Notes: generated by a model from the letters alone, not told the origin. Shown: positions 53,942 through 62,915, counted from the stretch's first letter. The stretch: DNA of 64,000 nt from Neisseriaceae bacterium HSC-16F19 (GCF_024171525.1 NZ_JALJZY010000005.1:106081-170080), one strand, 5' to 3'. Program-made: numbers and translations.

Positions 53942-56245
53942 TTGTTTCCCAGATTTTATGTGAAGCCGCTGGTGTTGGCGCTTGCGTCCGGTTTTGCCGT
54001 GACGGCGGCCCCGGCGCTGGCGGCCCCTTCTTTGTCTGTGAACGGCGCGGTGTCCTGCCGCGCCCCCAATGCGCCCAAGCACACGGTGGCGCCGCCGCAG
54101 GTGAGCGGCGAGGCGGGCGAAGACGGCGAGGGTGTGACCCGCATCACCGCCGACGATATGCAGGGCCAGTCGCAAATCCGCGTGCAGGCCAAGGGCGAAG
54201 TGGTGGTGGAGCGCGATGACCAGGTGGTCAATGCCGACTGGATTGATTACGACCAGGCCAGTCATACGGTTAAGGCCGGTGACCGCTTCACCCTGGCCGA
54301 CGGCACCGGCCGCGTGGAGGGCGAAAAACTCAGCTACAATCTGCAAAAACGCGAGGGTGCGGCCGAAGGCGCCCGTTTTGAAGTGGAAAACAACGGCCGC
54401 CGCCTGCAAGGCACCGGCGCCAAGGTGGAAATGGCCGACAAGCGCTACCGCCTGACGCAAACCCGTTTCAATACCTGCGACCCCAATGACGAGAGCTGGT
54501 ATATCGAAGCGGACAGCATCGATGCGGATTACGACAAAAACATCGGCGTGGCGCGCAATGCCAAGTTGGTGCTGGGCAAGGTGCCGATTCTGTATACGCC
54601 GTGGATTGATTTTCCGCTCAACGGCCAGCGCAAAAGCGGCCTGTTGGCACCCACGCTCAAGGTGGGCTCGGATGGTGTCGAATTGAGCACGCCCTATTAT
54701 TTCAATCTGGCGCCCAATTACGATGCCACTTTCCGCCCGCATTTTATTGCCCGCCGCGGTTTGCAGCTGGGCGGTGATTTCCGTTATCTGCAGCCAAATT
54801 ACCGAGGCAAGATTCAGGGTGCCTGGTTGCCCGATGACCGTGCCAGTGACTACAACAACCGCTACAAATTCGATTGGGAACACAGTCACCGTTTCAATGC
54901 CCGGCTTACCGGCGGCATCAATTTTCATCAGGTTTCGGATGATGCTTATTACCGTGACCTGCTGGGCACATCTTTAGACAGCAATACCCACCTTAACCGG
55001 CAATTGTGGTTACAGCATGAGACGGACTTGGGCGGGGGGCGTTTGCACAATTATTTCACCGTACAGAAATATCAGACCCTGGCTTCGGCCACAGGCTACC
55101 GTAACCCTCCTTATGCCATGCTGCCGCAGGTCAGCAGCAGTTGGTTCCGCCATTTCAACAACACCTTCAGCGCCCATGTGATGGCGCAGGCCACCCGTTT
55201 CGAGCACAATGCCAAACAAGAGGGCAGCCGCTTGGTGCTCTATCCCAGCGTTGCTGCAAACTTCCACAACAGCTGGGGTTTTGTGCGTCCGAAAGTGGGT
55301 GTGCACGCCACCCATTACCGCTTGGACGCTTATGGCAGCCAAGGCAAACGCAGCGAAAACCGGGTATTGCCGATTGTCAGCATACAGTCGGGTATGACTT
55401 TCGAGCGACCGCTGACGCTGGGGCGGCAGGGCTTTGTGCAGACGCTGGAGCCGCGGGTGTATTACGCCTATATTCCCAGACGTAATCAAAGCACACTGCC
55501 GAACTTTGACACCTCGGAAAACAGCTTTACTTATGAGCAGCTGTTCCGCGAAAACCTGTTTTCCGGACAGGACCGCATCAATGCCGCCAATTTCCTCACC
55601 ACGGCGTTGCAATCGCGCCTGTATGACGACAAAACCGGCATCGAGCGTTTTAATGCCGGCATCGGCCAGCGTTTTTATTTCAACCAAGACGATGTGCTTT
55701 TGGACGGCTCATTGCAGAAAAACATCCGTAACCGCTCCGATACGCTGGCCTTTGCCTATGGTCGTTTGAGCGACAGCGTGCACGCCGAAACCCAATGGCA
55801 CTATAACGAGAGTCTGAAGCGCACCGAGAAATTCAATGTCGGTATGCGCTATAATCCGTCGCCCGGCAAAACCGTGGCCATGCGTTACCGCTACGGCCGC
55901 TTCGAGGAGTGGTACGACAACCACTACGGCCGCAGCAAGCAGGTGGATGTGGCGGTGCAGTGGCCGGTGCGGCAAAACTATTATGTGGTCGGCCGTTACA
56001 ATTACGACCTCACCCACAGCCGCACTTTGCAGCAATTGGTGGGCTTGGAATACCGCAGCCCCTGCCGCTGCTGGAGTGCCAGCCTGGTAGGTCAGCGCTA
56101 TGTGACCGGCCTGGGCAGCAGCAAAAACGCCGTTTATTTCCAATTGCAGTTGCGCGACCTCACCAGCGTCGGCAACAGCCCGTTTGAACAACTGCGTACC
56201 GCCATTCCCGGCTACAGCAGCATTTATGAGGTAAAACAACCATGA
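53942..56245 (+). CDS. lptD: LPS-assembly protein LptD
   Basis: A 767-aa outer-membrane barrel that inserts lipopolysaccharide with LptE. It has a signal peptide (VLALASGFAVTAAPALA), an N-terminal OstA/jellyroll domain (RITADDMQGQSQIRVQAKGEVVVERDDQVVNADWIDYD; EVENNGRRLQGTGAKVEM) and a large barrel to the end. The Cys residues are 39, 179, 708 and 710; the C-terminal pair is C-R-C rather than the adjacent CC of E. coli. The start is TTG 53942, since no ATG precedes the signal peptide in frame after the stop at 53921. It heads lptD-surA-pdxA; surA overlaps by 4 nt. Confidence 0.94.
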   Translation: MFPRFYVKPLVLALASGFAVTAAPALAAPSLSVNGAVSCRAPNAPKHTVAPPQVSGEAGEDGEGVTRITADDMQGQSQIRVQAKGEVVVERDDQVVNADWIDYDQASHTVKAGDRFTLADGTGRVEGEKLSYNLQKREGAAEGARFEVENNGRRLQGTGAKVEMADKRYRLTQTRFNTCDPNDESWYIEADSIDADYDKNIGVARNAKLVLGKVPILYTPWIDFPLNGQRKSGLLAPTLKVGSDGVELSTPYYFNLAPNYDATFRPHFIARRGLQLGGDFRYLQPNYRGKIQGAWLPDDRASDYNNRYKFDWEHSHRFNARLTGGINFHQVSDDAYYRDLLGTSLDSNTHLNRQLWLQHETDLGGGRLHNYFTVQKYQTLASATGYRNPPYAMLPQVSSSWFRHFNNTFSAHVMAQATRFEHNAKQEGSRLVLYPSVAANFHNSWGFVRPKVGVHATHYRLDAYGSQGKRSENRVLPIVSIQSGMTFERPLTLGRQGFVQTLEPRVYYAYIPRRNQSTLPNFDTSENSFTYEQLFRENLFSGQDRINAANFLTTALQSRLYDDKTGIERFNAGIGQRFYFNQDDVLLDGSLQKNIRNRSDTLAFAYGRLSDSVHAETQWHYNESLKRTEKFNVGMRYNPSPGKTVAMRYRYGRFEEWYDNHYGRSKQVDVAVQWPVRQNYYVVGRYNYDLTHSRTLQQLVGLEYRSPCRCWSASLVGQRYVTGLGSSKNAVYFQLQLRDLTSVGNSPFEQLRTAIPGYSSIYEVKQP

Positions 56246-57186
56246 AGCAATTCCGTCAATGGCTGGGTGCAGCCGCCTTGGCCTGCGCCTTTCAGGCAGC
56301 TGCCGCCGACAATATCCGCGCCGTCGACAGCATTGTGGCGGTGGTGGACAACCAGGTCATCACCCGCCAAGACCTGCAACACCAGATCAACCAGCTCAAG
56401 CGCAGCAGCAAAGGTGCCAGCGAACAGGACATCCGCCAGCAGGCGCTGCTCAATCTGGTTAACCAGAGCCTGCTGGTGCAGGCCGGTGCGCGTGCGGGCA
56501 TGCAGGTGACCGAAGCCGAAATCGATGCCGAAGTGGCGCGCTTGGCGGCAGCACAAAAAATGCCGGTGGAGGCGTTTTACCAGCGTCTGGCACGCGAAGG
56601 CGCCAAGCGCAGCCAATTGCGCCGCACCGTAGCGGATAATCTGATGGTGGAAAAAATGCGCCAGAGCGTGACCATGGAAAAAGGCCGCGTCAGCGATGCC
56701 GAAGTGGCTGCGGCCATCGAGCGGGCGCGCCAGCAAGGTGTCAAGCTGCCTGAAGGCCAGCCCAGCTACCAATATCAGGTGCAGCACATCCTGTTGAAAA
56801 ACGATACCCCCTCCACCCGCAAACTGATACAGCAGTTGCAGGCCCAGGCGCGCGGCGGCCAGTCCTTTGAGCAGCTGGCACGCCAATACTCGCAAGACGG
56901 TAGTGCGGTGCAGGGCGGCAATCTGGGCTGGATACGCGAGGGGGAAACCGTGGCGCCGTTTGAAGCGGCGGTGAAAGCGCTGAAGCCCGGCCAAATCAGC
57001 CAGCCGGTGAAAAGCCAGTTCGGCTGGCACATCATCCGCTTGGTGGACGTACAAAGTGCCGACAGCCCGGAAGCGCGCGTCTTTAACGGCATGCGCCAGG
57101 CTTTAAGTCAGGAGCGCGCCGCACAGGCCATGGAAGAAACCCTGCGCCAGCTGCACCAGCAGGCATTGATACAGATACGTCAATAA
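56242..57186 (+). CDS. surA: Periplasmic chaperone/PPIase SurA-like
   Basis: A 314-aa periplasmic chaperone for outer-membrane proteins. It has a signal peptide (LGAAALACAFQAAAA), the SurA N-domain (VDSIVAVVDNQVITRQDLQHQINQ...QALLNLVNQSLLVQAGARAGMQVTEAEID), then one parvulin domain (about residues 177-270: YQVQHILLKN...GGNLGWIREGETVAPFEAAVKALKPGQISQPVKSQFGWHIIRL). E. coli SurA has two parvulin domains, so this is the single-domain form. ATG 56242 overlaps the lptD stop (ATGA), ensuring coupling. A DUS hairpin follows. Confidence 0.9.
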   Translation: MKQFRQWLGAAALACAFQAAAADNIRAVDSIVAVVDNQVITRQDLQHQINQLKRSSKGASEQDIRQQALLNLVNQSLLVQAGARAGMQVTEAEIDAEVARLAAAQKMPVEAFYQRLAREGAKRSQLRRTVADNLMVEKMRQSVTMEKGRVSDAEVAAAIERARQQGVKLPEGQPSYQYQVQHILLKNDTPSTRKLIQQLQAQARGGQSFEQLARQYSQDGSAVQGGNLGWIREGETVAPFEAAVKALKPGQISQPVKSQFGWHIIRLVDVQSADSPEARVFNGMRQALSQERAAQAMEETLRQLHQQALIQIRQ

Positions 57187-57199
57187 AAACCGGCTTATG

Positions 57200-57231
57200 T
57201 TTTCAGGCAGCCTCGCGGGCTGCCTGAAAGT
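57200..57231. terminator. DUS-pair hairpin between surA and pdxA
   Basis: TTTTCAGGCAGCC and GGGCTGCCTGAAA with a 4-nt loop and TGTTTT after. It may reduce read-through into pdxA. Confidence 0.65.
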
Positions 57232-57258
57232 GTTTTCGGTGCAAGCAGAGTGGATGTT

Positions 57259-58284
57259 ATGTCTGATTTACCCCTGATGGCCGTCACCAGCGGCGAACCG
57301 GCCGGCATCGGCCCCGATATTTGTCTGGCGTTGGCGTCGGCACAGCTGCCTTGCCGGGCGGTGGTGCTGGGCGATATGGATTTGTTGCAGGCGCGGGCGG
57401 AAACCCTGGGTTTGGCGGTGACGCTGCGCCCGTTTCAGGCAGCCTTGCCGCCGCAAACCGGGGTGTTGGAGGTGCAGCATGTGCCGTTGGCCGCAGCGGT
57501 AATACCGGGGCAGTTGGATACGGCCAATGCCGCCTATGTGCTGCGTCTTTTGGATGAAGCCTATGCCGGTGTGGCCTCTGGGCGCTTTGCCGCCATGGTC
57601 ACAGCGCCGGTACACAAAGGGGTGATTAACGATGCCGGTGTGGCCTTCAGCGGCCACACCGAATACCTGGCCGACAAAAGCCACACCGAACAAGTGGTGA
57701 TGATGCTGGCCGGAGGCGGTTTGCGCGTGGCCTTGGCCACCACCCATCTGCCGCTCAGTGAGGTGGCCGGGCGCATCAGTGCGGATTTGCTCCGGCGGGT
57801 GTTGGCCATCGTGCATGCCGATTTGCGCGACAAATTCGGTTTGGACACGCCGCGCATCCTGGTGTGCGGGCTCAATCCGCATGCGGGCGAGCAGGGGCAT
57901 TTGGGGCGCGAGGAAATCGACATCATCGGGCCGGTGATTGCCGAGTGCCGGGCCCAAGGCATGGCGGTGTCCGGCCCTTATCCGGCGGACACGGTGTTCC
58001 AGCCCTTTGTGTTAAAAGAGGGTGACGCGGTGCTGGCCATGTACCATGACCAGGGCTTGCCGGTGCTCAAATACGCCGGTTTCGGCCAGGGGGTGAACAT
58101 CACCCTGGGGCTGCCGTTTATCCGCACCTCGGTGGATCACGGCACGGCCTTGGACTTGGCCGCCAGCGGTCGCGCCGATGCGGGCAGTTTGTTGGCGGCG
58201 GTGCAGTGTGCCTGCGACATGGCGGCGGCACAAACGTCGAGACCTTTGCAAAACCTCCAGATGTGGATGCAGTTCAAGGCGTAG
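57259..58284 (+). CDS. pdxA: 4-hydroxythreonine-4-phosphate dehydrogenase PdxA, C-terminus rewritten by a MITE
   Basis: A 341-aa enzyme of pyridoxal-phosphate synthesis. Diagnostic motifs are [13 protein letters not shown], the metal/substrate block [63 protein letters not shown], and [42 protein letters not shown]. Residues 327-341 ([15 protein letters not shown]) and the stop codon are encoded by the MITE inserted at 58239. Without it the frame would end LPKPPHTM at 58452 (334 aa). All catalytic parts are intact. ATG 57259 is preferred to the GTG at 57250. Confidence 0.93.
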   Translation: MSDLPLMAVTSGEPAGIGPDICLALASAQLPCRAVVLGDMDLLQARAETLGLAVTLRPFQAALPPQTGVLEVQHVPLAAAVIPGQLDTANAAYVLRLLDEAYAGVASGRFAAMVTAPVHKGVINDAGVAFSGHTEYLADKSHTEQVVMMLAGGGLRVALATTHLPLSEVAGRISADLLRRVLAIVHADLRDKFGLDTPRILVCGLNPHAGEQGHLGREEIDIIGPVIAECRAQGMAVSGPYPADTVFQPFVLKEGDAVLAMYHDQGLPVLKYAGFGQGVNITLGLPFIRTSVDHGTALDLAASGRADAGSLLAAVQCACDMAAAQTSRPLQNLQMWMQFKA

Positions 58285-58422
58285 CAGCACAGCGAGCGTG
58301 ACCGTAGGAAATCCCTGTGGGACAGACATCCTTATAGCAGGGCAAGCGAGCGAGCAGTGCCCCTACGGGCATAAACTTCCAACGCAGAAATGCGCCGCAG
58401 ATGGGGGTTTTGCAAAGGTCTC
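58239..58422. mobile_element. MITE, GAGACC family, copy 4 (184 bp, distinct interior)
   Basis: GAGACCTTTGCAAAACC... to ...GGTTTTGCAAAGGTCTC, perfect 17-bp ends, flanked by ACGTC (58234-58238) and ACGTT (58423-58427). The interior lacks the ATTCCCGCG motifs of the other copies and instead has GTGACCGTAGGAAATCCC and CCCTACGGGCATAAAC. It supplies the last codons and stop of pdxA. Confidence 0.87.
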
Positions 58423-58490
58423 ACGTTGCCAAAGCCGCCACACACCATGTAAATAAGTTTAAGGATGGGGCAAAGCTAGAGAGGGCGGTT

Positions 58491-58496
58491 TATAAT
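58491..58496 (+). promoter_or_regulatory. Candidate -10 box of the mla operon
   Basis: TATAAT 40 nt upstream of the mlaF start codon. The -35 is not recognisable (GGGCAA at 17-nt spacing). It lies downstream of the MITE, so the insertion need not disturb mla expression. Confidence 0.4.
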
Positions 58497-58536
58497 CGCT
58501 CCCTTTGTCCGGCAGTGATGCCCACACCCGTCTGCC

Positions 58537-59334
58537 ATGAGCCAGCCTTTTATCGAAATGCGCAATGTGGCCTTTGCCTACGGCGAGCGCCCGATTTTGC
58601 AAAACATCAATTTTAGCATTGCCCAAGGGGATTTTGCCGCCATTATGGGCGGCTCCGGCAGCGGCAAGACCACGCTGTTGCGGCTGATTACCGGCCAAAT
58701 CCACCCGCAGCAGGGCGAAGTGCGCGTCAACGGCCGCAATCTGGCCGAATTCAATGCCGAAGAGCTGTACCGCCACCGCCGCCATATGGGCGTGTTGTTC
58801 CAGTTTGGTGCGCTGTTTACCGATTTGTCGGTGTTTGACAATGTGGCTTTTCCTTTGCGCGAACACACCGGGCTGCCTGAAGAGCAAATCCGCGATTTGG
58901 TCTTGCTCAAACTCAATGCTGTGGGCCTGCGCGGGGTGGAGGCGCTGATGCCGGCCGAGCTTTCCGGCGGTATGGCGCGGCGGGTGGCGCTGGCGCGCAC
59001 CATTGCGCTCGATCCGCAGCTGATGCTTTATGACGAACCTTTTACCGGCCTTGACCCGATTTCCCTCGGCGTGATTGCCGGACTGATTCAGCGCGTCAAC
59101 AAAGCCTTGCGCGCCACCAGCGTGATGGTGACCCACGACATCACCCAGTCGCTCAATATTGTCGACCAGGTGATTTTCCTCGCCCACGGCGAAATCCTGT
59201 TTTCAGGCAGCCCTGAGGAAATGCGCGCGCTCGATTCGCCGTGGATCAACCAGTTTGTCGGCGGCAAGGCCGACGGGCCGGTGGCTTTCCGTTACCCGGC
59301 TGCCACCACACTGGCAGAAGATTTGCGCTTGTAA
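58537..59334 (+). CDS. mlaF: Phospholipid ABC transporter ATPase MlaF
   Basis: A 265-aa ATPase of the MlaFEDB inner-membrane complex that maintains outer-membrane lipid asymmetry. Walker A GGSGSGKTT, Q-loop VLFQFGALFTDLSVFDN, signature ELSGGMARRVALART, Walker B LMLYDEPFTGLDP and H-loop VTHDITQSL are present; GGMARR instead of GGQ is the MlaF form. First gene of mlaFEDCBA. No strong SD is seen. Internal DUS motifs occur near 58870 and 59202. Confidence 0.94.
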   Translation: MSQPFIEMRNVAFAYGERPILQNINFSIAQGDFAAIMGGSGSGKTTLLRLITGQIHPQQGEVRVNGRNLAEFNAEELYRHRRHMGVLFQFGALFTDLSVFDNVAFPLREHTGLPEEQIRDLVLLKLNAVGLRGVEALMPAELSGGMARRVALARTIALDPQLMLYDEPFTGLDPISLGVIAGLIQRVNKALRATSVMVTHDITQSLNIVDQVIFLAHGEILFSGSPEEMRALDSPWINQFVGGKADGPVAFRYPAATTLAEDLRL

Positions 59335-59372
59335 GCCGCACGGCTGCTTTGACTAAGATATATAAAACACGC

Positions 59373-60149
59373 ATGAATTTATTGACCTTGCTGGGCCGCA
59401 AAACACTCGGCCTGATCAGTCAGCTGGGCAGCGTCACGCTGTTTCTGCTGGCGATACTGCTGCGTTCCGGCGCCGTTTTGAAGCGGCCGGGCCTGGGCAT
59501 ACGGCAGATGTATTTTGCCGGCGTGCTCTCCATCATCATTATTGCCGTCTCCGGCCTGTTTGTGGGCATGGTATTGGGTTTGCAGGGCTATACGCAGCTG
59601 GCCAAATTCAAATCGGCCGATATTTTGGGCTATATGGTGGCCGCCGGTCTGTTGCGCGAGCTGGGGCCGGTATTGGCGGCGATTCTGTTTGCCAGTAGCG
59701 CCGGCGGTGCCATGACCAGCGAAATCGGCCTGATGAAAACCACCGAACAGCTGGAAGCCATGAGTGTGATGGCGGTGGACCCGGTGTCGCGCGTGGTGGT
59801 GCCGCGTTTCTGGGCCGGTGTGCTGTCCATGCCGCTTTTGGCTTCGATCTTTAATGTGGCGGGCATTTACGGTGCCTATCTTATCGGCGTGCAGCATCTG
59901 GGTTTGGACAGCGGTATTTTCTGGTCGCAAATGCAGAGCAATATGGATTTCCATTACGATGTGGTCAACGGCCTGATCAAATCGCTGGTGTTCGGTGTGG
60001 CGGTAACCCTGATTGCCGTGTACCAAGGCTTTCATGCCCAACCGACCTCGGAAGGCATATTGCGCGCCAGCACGCGCACGGTGGTGTCCAGCGCGCTGAC
60101 GGTATTGGCGTTGGACTTTATATTGACCGCCATGATGTTTACAGAATAA
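59373..60149 (+). CDS. mlaE: Phospholipid ABC transporter permease MlaE
   Basis: A 258-aa permease with the MlaE signature: RQMYFAGVLSIIIIAVSGLFVGMVLGLQGYTQL, LLRELGPVLAAILFASSAGGAMTSEIGLMKTTEQLEAMSVMAVDPVSRVVVPRFWAG, and KSLVFGVAVTLIAVYQGFHAQPTSEGI. The ATG at 59373 is chosen because the amphipathic start MNLLTLLGRKTLGLI fits the family; upstream frame sequence overlaps mlaF. It lies 38 nt after mlaF. Confidence 0.94.
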   Translation: MNLLTLLGRKTLGLISQLGSVTLFLLAILLRSGAVLKRPGLGIRQMYFAGVLSIIIIAVSGLFVGMVLGLQGYTQLAKFKSADILGYMVAAGLLRELGPVLAAILFASSAGGAMTSEIGLMKTTEQLEAMSVMAVDPVSRVVVPRFWAGVLSMPLLASIFNVAGIYGAYLIGVQHLGLDSGIFWSQMQSNMDFHYDVVNGLIKSLVFGVAVTLIAVYQGFHAQPTSEGILRASTRTVVSSALTVLALDFILTAMMFTE

Positions 60150-60165
60150 GAAGGACGATACGCAC

Positions 60166-60684
60166 ATGAAAAAACAGACTTTGGAAACCCTGGTCGGCCT
60201 GTTTGTGGCCTTGGGCTTGGCGGCGGTGGTGTTTTTATCCTTCCGTGTGGCCGGCGGTACCGGCATCGGCAGCTCGGCGCCGACCTATACGCTTTATGCC
60301 CAATTCAGCGACATCGGCGGCCTGAAAGTGAAAGCGCCGGTGAAATCCGCCGGGGTGGTGGTGGGCCGTGTCGGCAATATCCAGCTGGATCCGGAAAGCT
60401 ATTGGGCCAAGGTCACGCTGAATATGGATGCGCAATACCGTTTCAGCACCGATGTTTCCGCGCAAATCCTCACCTCCGGCCTGTTGGGCGAACAATACAT
60501 CGGCCTGATGCAGGGCGGTGATGTGGACGATTTGGCCGACGGCGATGTGATCACCATCACCAGTTCCGCCTTGGTGCTGGAGCAGTTAATCGGCAAATTT
60601 ATGACCAGCTTTGCCGAAGGCCAGGCCGGTAAAAACAGCGATAACAACAGTGATAACAATGAGGCCGCCTCGGGCGCCGAATAA
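60166..60684 (+). CDS. mlaD: MCE-domain lipid-binding protein MlaD
   Basis: A 172-aa protein with an N-terminal membrane anchor (ETLVGLFVALGLAAVVFLSFRVA). The MCE domain follows: YTLYAQFSDIGGLKVKAPVKSAGVVVGRV, with LDPESYWAKVTLNMDAQYRFSTDVSAQILTSGLLGEQYIGL. It forms the hexameric lipid-binding ring of the Mla complex. The tail is Asn/Asp-rich (KNSDNNSDNNEAASGAE) and low complexity. 16 nt after mlaE. Confidence 0.94.
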   Translation: MKKQTLETLVGLFVALGLAAVVFLSFRVAGGTGIGSSAPTYTLYAQFSDIGGLKVKAPVKSAGVVVGRVGNIQLDPESYWAKVTLNMDAQYRFSTDVSAQILTSGLLGEQYIGLMQGGDVDDLADGDVITITSSALVLEQLIGKFMTSFAEGQAGKNSDNNSDNNEAASGAE

Positions 60685-60726
60685 AACGACACCATACACA
60701 TAGACTTCAATTTAAAGGATACACTT

Positions 60727-61317
60727 ATGAAAAAATCCGCATTCTTCAGCGCCGCTGCCATCGGTGTGATGAGCATCAGCCTGGCTTGGGCCACGCCGCA
60801 ACAGGCGGTGGGCCAAATCCGCACCAATGCCGACCAGGTATTGGCGATTTTGAACAAGGCCAAAAGCCCCAACGACGCCCAGGTGCGCCGTGAAGCCGAA
60901 AACTACGCCATCCCGTATTTCGATTTCGAGCGTTTGACCGCCCGTGCGGTGGGTGCGCCGTGGCGTCAGGCCACCGCCGCACAAAAGCAGGCTTTGTCCG
61001 CCGAATTCAAAACCCTGCTCATCCGTACCTATTCCGGTACCATGATGAGCTTTAAAAACGCCAAGGTGAATGTGCGCGACAATGCCCAGGTAAAAGGTAA
61101 GGACGTGGTGGTGCGCGCCGAAGTAACGCCGCCCGGCGGCAAAGCGGTGATGATGGACTACACCCTCAACAAGGGTGCCAAAAACTACCGCGTGGTGGAT
61201 GTGGCGGTGGAAGGCCAGAGTCTGGTCACCGCCTACCGCGGCCAGTTCGGGCAGATTATCCAGCAAAAAGGCTTTGACGGCCTGATTGCCGATTTGAAAG
61301 CCAAAAACAGCAAATAA
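60727..61317 (+). CDS. mlaC: Periplasmic phospholipid shuttle MlaC
   Basis: A 196-aa periplasmic carrier between MlaA and the MlaFEDB complex. It has a signal peptide (MKKSAFFSAAAIGVMSISLAWA) and the MlaC/Tgt2 pattern: AIPYFDFERLTARAVGAPWRQATAAQKQALSAEFKTLLIRTYSGTMM, VKGKDVVVRAEVTPPGGK, and YRVVDVAVEGQSLVTAYRGQFGQIIQQKGFDGLIADL. SD AAAGGA lies 8 nt before ATG. Confidence 0.94.
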   Translation: MKKSAFFSAAAIGVMSISLAWATPQQAVGQIRTNADQVLAILNKAKSPNDAQVRREAENYAIPYFDFERLTARAVGAPWRQATAAQKQALSAEFKTLLIRTYSGTMMSFKNAKVNVRDNAQVKGKDVVVRAEVTPPGGKAVMMDYTLNKGAKNYRVVDVAVEGQSLVTAYRGQFGQIIQQKGFDGLIADLKAKNSK

Positions 61318-61326
61318 ACCCGACCC

Positions 61327-61596
61327 ATGCAGATCAGCGAAACCCAAGGCACGGTGTTTTTGAGCGGCAAAATCACCGCCGCGACCTTAAACCAGGAGCA
61401 TTGCCGCCGCGTCTATGCGGCGGTGGGCGATGCCGTGCACACTGTCGATTTAAGCGGTGTGGAACGGGCCGATTCGGCCTGTTTGAGCCTGCTTCTGGCT
61501 TTGCGCCGCCGCCACCCGCAGCTGGGTTTTGCCGGGCTGCCTGAAGACCTGCGCGCATTGTCGGCGCTGTACGGTACGGATGATTGGGTTGCATAA
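61327..61596 (+). CDS. mlaB: STAS-domain protein MlaB
   Basis: An 89-aa cytoplasmic STAS protein that binds MlaF and is needed for its ATPase activity. ISETQGTVFLSGKITAAT and HTVDLSGVERADSACLSLLLALRR (the STAS D-S-A loop) identify it, and the length is typical. It follows mlaC by 9 nt and precedes mlaA by 12 nt. Confidence 0.87.
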   Translation: MQISETQGTVFLSGKITAATLNQEHCRRVYAAVGDAVHTVDLSGVERADSACLSLLLALRRRHPQLGFAGLPEDLRALSALYGTDDWVA

Positions 61597-61608
61597 GAGG
61601 GCATGATC

Positions 61609-62517
61609 ATGAACAAAAAAACATTCGGCCTCACCGTATTGGCCTTATGCCTGGCCGTACCGGCGCAGGCACAGACCTACCAAGACCCTTACGAGGGTTA
61701 CAACCGCTTTATGTTCCGCGTCAACGACAAGCTCGACCGCCATGTGGTGGCGCCGGTGGCGCGCGGCTACCGCAAGGTCACGCCCTCGCCGGTGCGCAGC
61801 GGCGTGCGCAATTTCTTCAACAATCTGCGCGATGTGGTGAGCTTCGGCAGCAATGTATTGCGCTTGGATGTTGAAAAAGCCAGTGCCGATTTTATGCGCG
61901 TGAGCATCAACAGCACTTTCGGCATCGGCGGCTTGATCGACATTGCCGGTGCGGCTCAAATGCCCAACAATAAAAATACCTTGGGCGATACCTTCGCTTC
62001 TTGGGGCTGGAAAAAAAGCAATTATTTCGTTTATCCCCTGATGGGTCCTTCTACCGTACGCGACAGCTTGGGCGATACCATTACCTATGCCTTTCCGGTA
62101 AAAAATGCGTTTTTGCAACACAATGCCGCACGCTATGGCACCACCGTGCTCGACGGCATCAGCCGCCGCGAGGAAGTCTTGGATTTGACCGACAATCTCA
62201 ATGATGCCGCGCTGGATCCGTATGCCTTTATCCGCGACATGTATATGGGCGTGCGTAACCGCCAGGTGGGCAATACCGCCGCCGATGTCGACGATATCGA
62301 CATCGATACCTTGGTGGCGCCGGAAGAGGGCGGCAGCGATGCTTTGGAAAATGCGCCGCAAACGCTGCCTGAAAACAGTGGCGAAGAGCGCAGCGCCCTG
62401 CCGTCTGCCGCCGAATTGTTTGCCGGATTGGAAGACATGGGTGTGGCGGTCCGCGTTGAGGCTGCGCCGGTTTACAGCGCCGCCCTTTTGCACGATACGG
62501 CAGAGTCGGTACAATAA
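61609..62517 (+). CDS. mlaA: Outer-membrane phospholipid-removal protein MlaA (VacJ)
   Basis: A 302-aa component that extracts surface phospholipids and passes them to MlaC. YQDPYEGYNRFMFRVNDKLDRHVVAPVARGYRKVTPSPVRSGVRNFFNNL, FGIGGLIDIAGAAQMPNNKNTLGDTFASWGW, and YPLMGPSTVRDSLGDTITY are conserved MlaA blocks. It carries an acidic C-terminal extension (about residues 225-302). The signal peptide ends AVPAQAQ with no lipobox Cys, unlike lipoprotein VacJ of E. coli. ATG 61609 has AGAGGG upstream; ATG 61603 would sit too close to it. It completes the mla operon. Confidence 0.92.
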   Translation: MNKKTFGLTVLALCLAVPAQAQTYQDPYEGYNRFMFRVNDKLDRHVVAPVARGYRKVTPSPVRSGVRNFFNNLRDVVSFGSNVLRLDVEKASADFMRVSINSTFGIGGLIDIAGAAQMPNNKNTLGDTFASWGWKKSNYFVYPLMGPSTVRDSLGDTITYAFPVKNAFLQHNAARYGTTVLDGISRREEVLDLTDNLNDAALDPYAFIRDMYMGVRNRQVGNTAADVDDIDIDTLVAPEEGGSDALENAPQTLPENSGEERSALPSAAELFAGLEDMGVAVRVEAAPVYSAALLHDTAESVQ

Positions 62518-62552
62518 AGTTCCGTTTTATCACTGTACTCAGGAGTCACGCC

Positions 62553-62915
62553 ATGTACGAAGTCAACCGCAGCGCCTTCCGCCTTTTGCCGCTGGAGCCG
62601 TTTTGGCACTGGCTCAATACCTTGCCGGACACCGATTTGGGCGGCATGAGCTTGGGCGATTTGCAACAGGACGCCAACAGCTATCTGGTGAATCCCTGCG
62701 ATGACGCCGACGATGTATGGGACGAAATCGAAGCGCGTTTCGAGCAGATTTTCGCCGCCGAGTTGGGTGACTGGTGCGAAGACGAAAGCCTGTGGCCGGA
62801 TTTGCACCCAGATATTTTCCGCGAATGGTTCGACATCGAACTGAGCACGGTGATTACCGACCTCGTACACCAAGAGCTGGCGCGCGAGCCGTTTGAACCT
62901 TTGCAGATGAATTAA
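62553..62915 (+). CDS. Conserved hypothetical acidic protein after mlaA
   Basis: A 120-aa very acidic cytoplasmic protein without signal peptide, rich in Trp and Asp (WHWLNTLPDTDLGGMSLGDLQ; DDADDVWDEIEARFEQIFAAELGDWCEDESLWPDL; FREWFDIELSTVITDLVHQEL). No family recognised. SD AGGAG at good distance before ATG 62553. It lies 35 nt after mlaA and is likely part of the same transcript, which ends at the hairpin at 62941. Confidence 0.75.
   Translation: MYEVNRSAFRLLPLEPFWHWLNTLPDTDLGGMSLGDLQQDANSYLVNPCDDADDVWDEIEARFEQIFAAELGDWCEDESLWPDLHPDIFREWFDIELSTVITDLVHQELAREPFEPLQMN

Noticed and set aside
53885..54928. Upstream extension of the amgK frame on the minus strand
   Set aside because: The open frame continues antisense through the lptD 5' end, but AmgK homology begins at Met 53884 and the extension is His/Val/Ile-rich antisense sequence.
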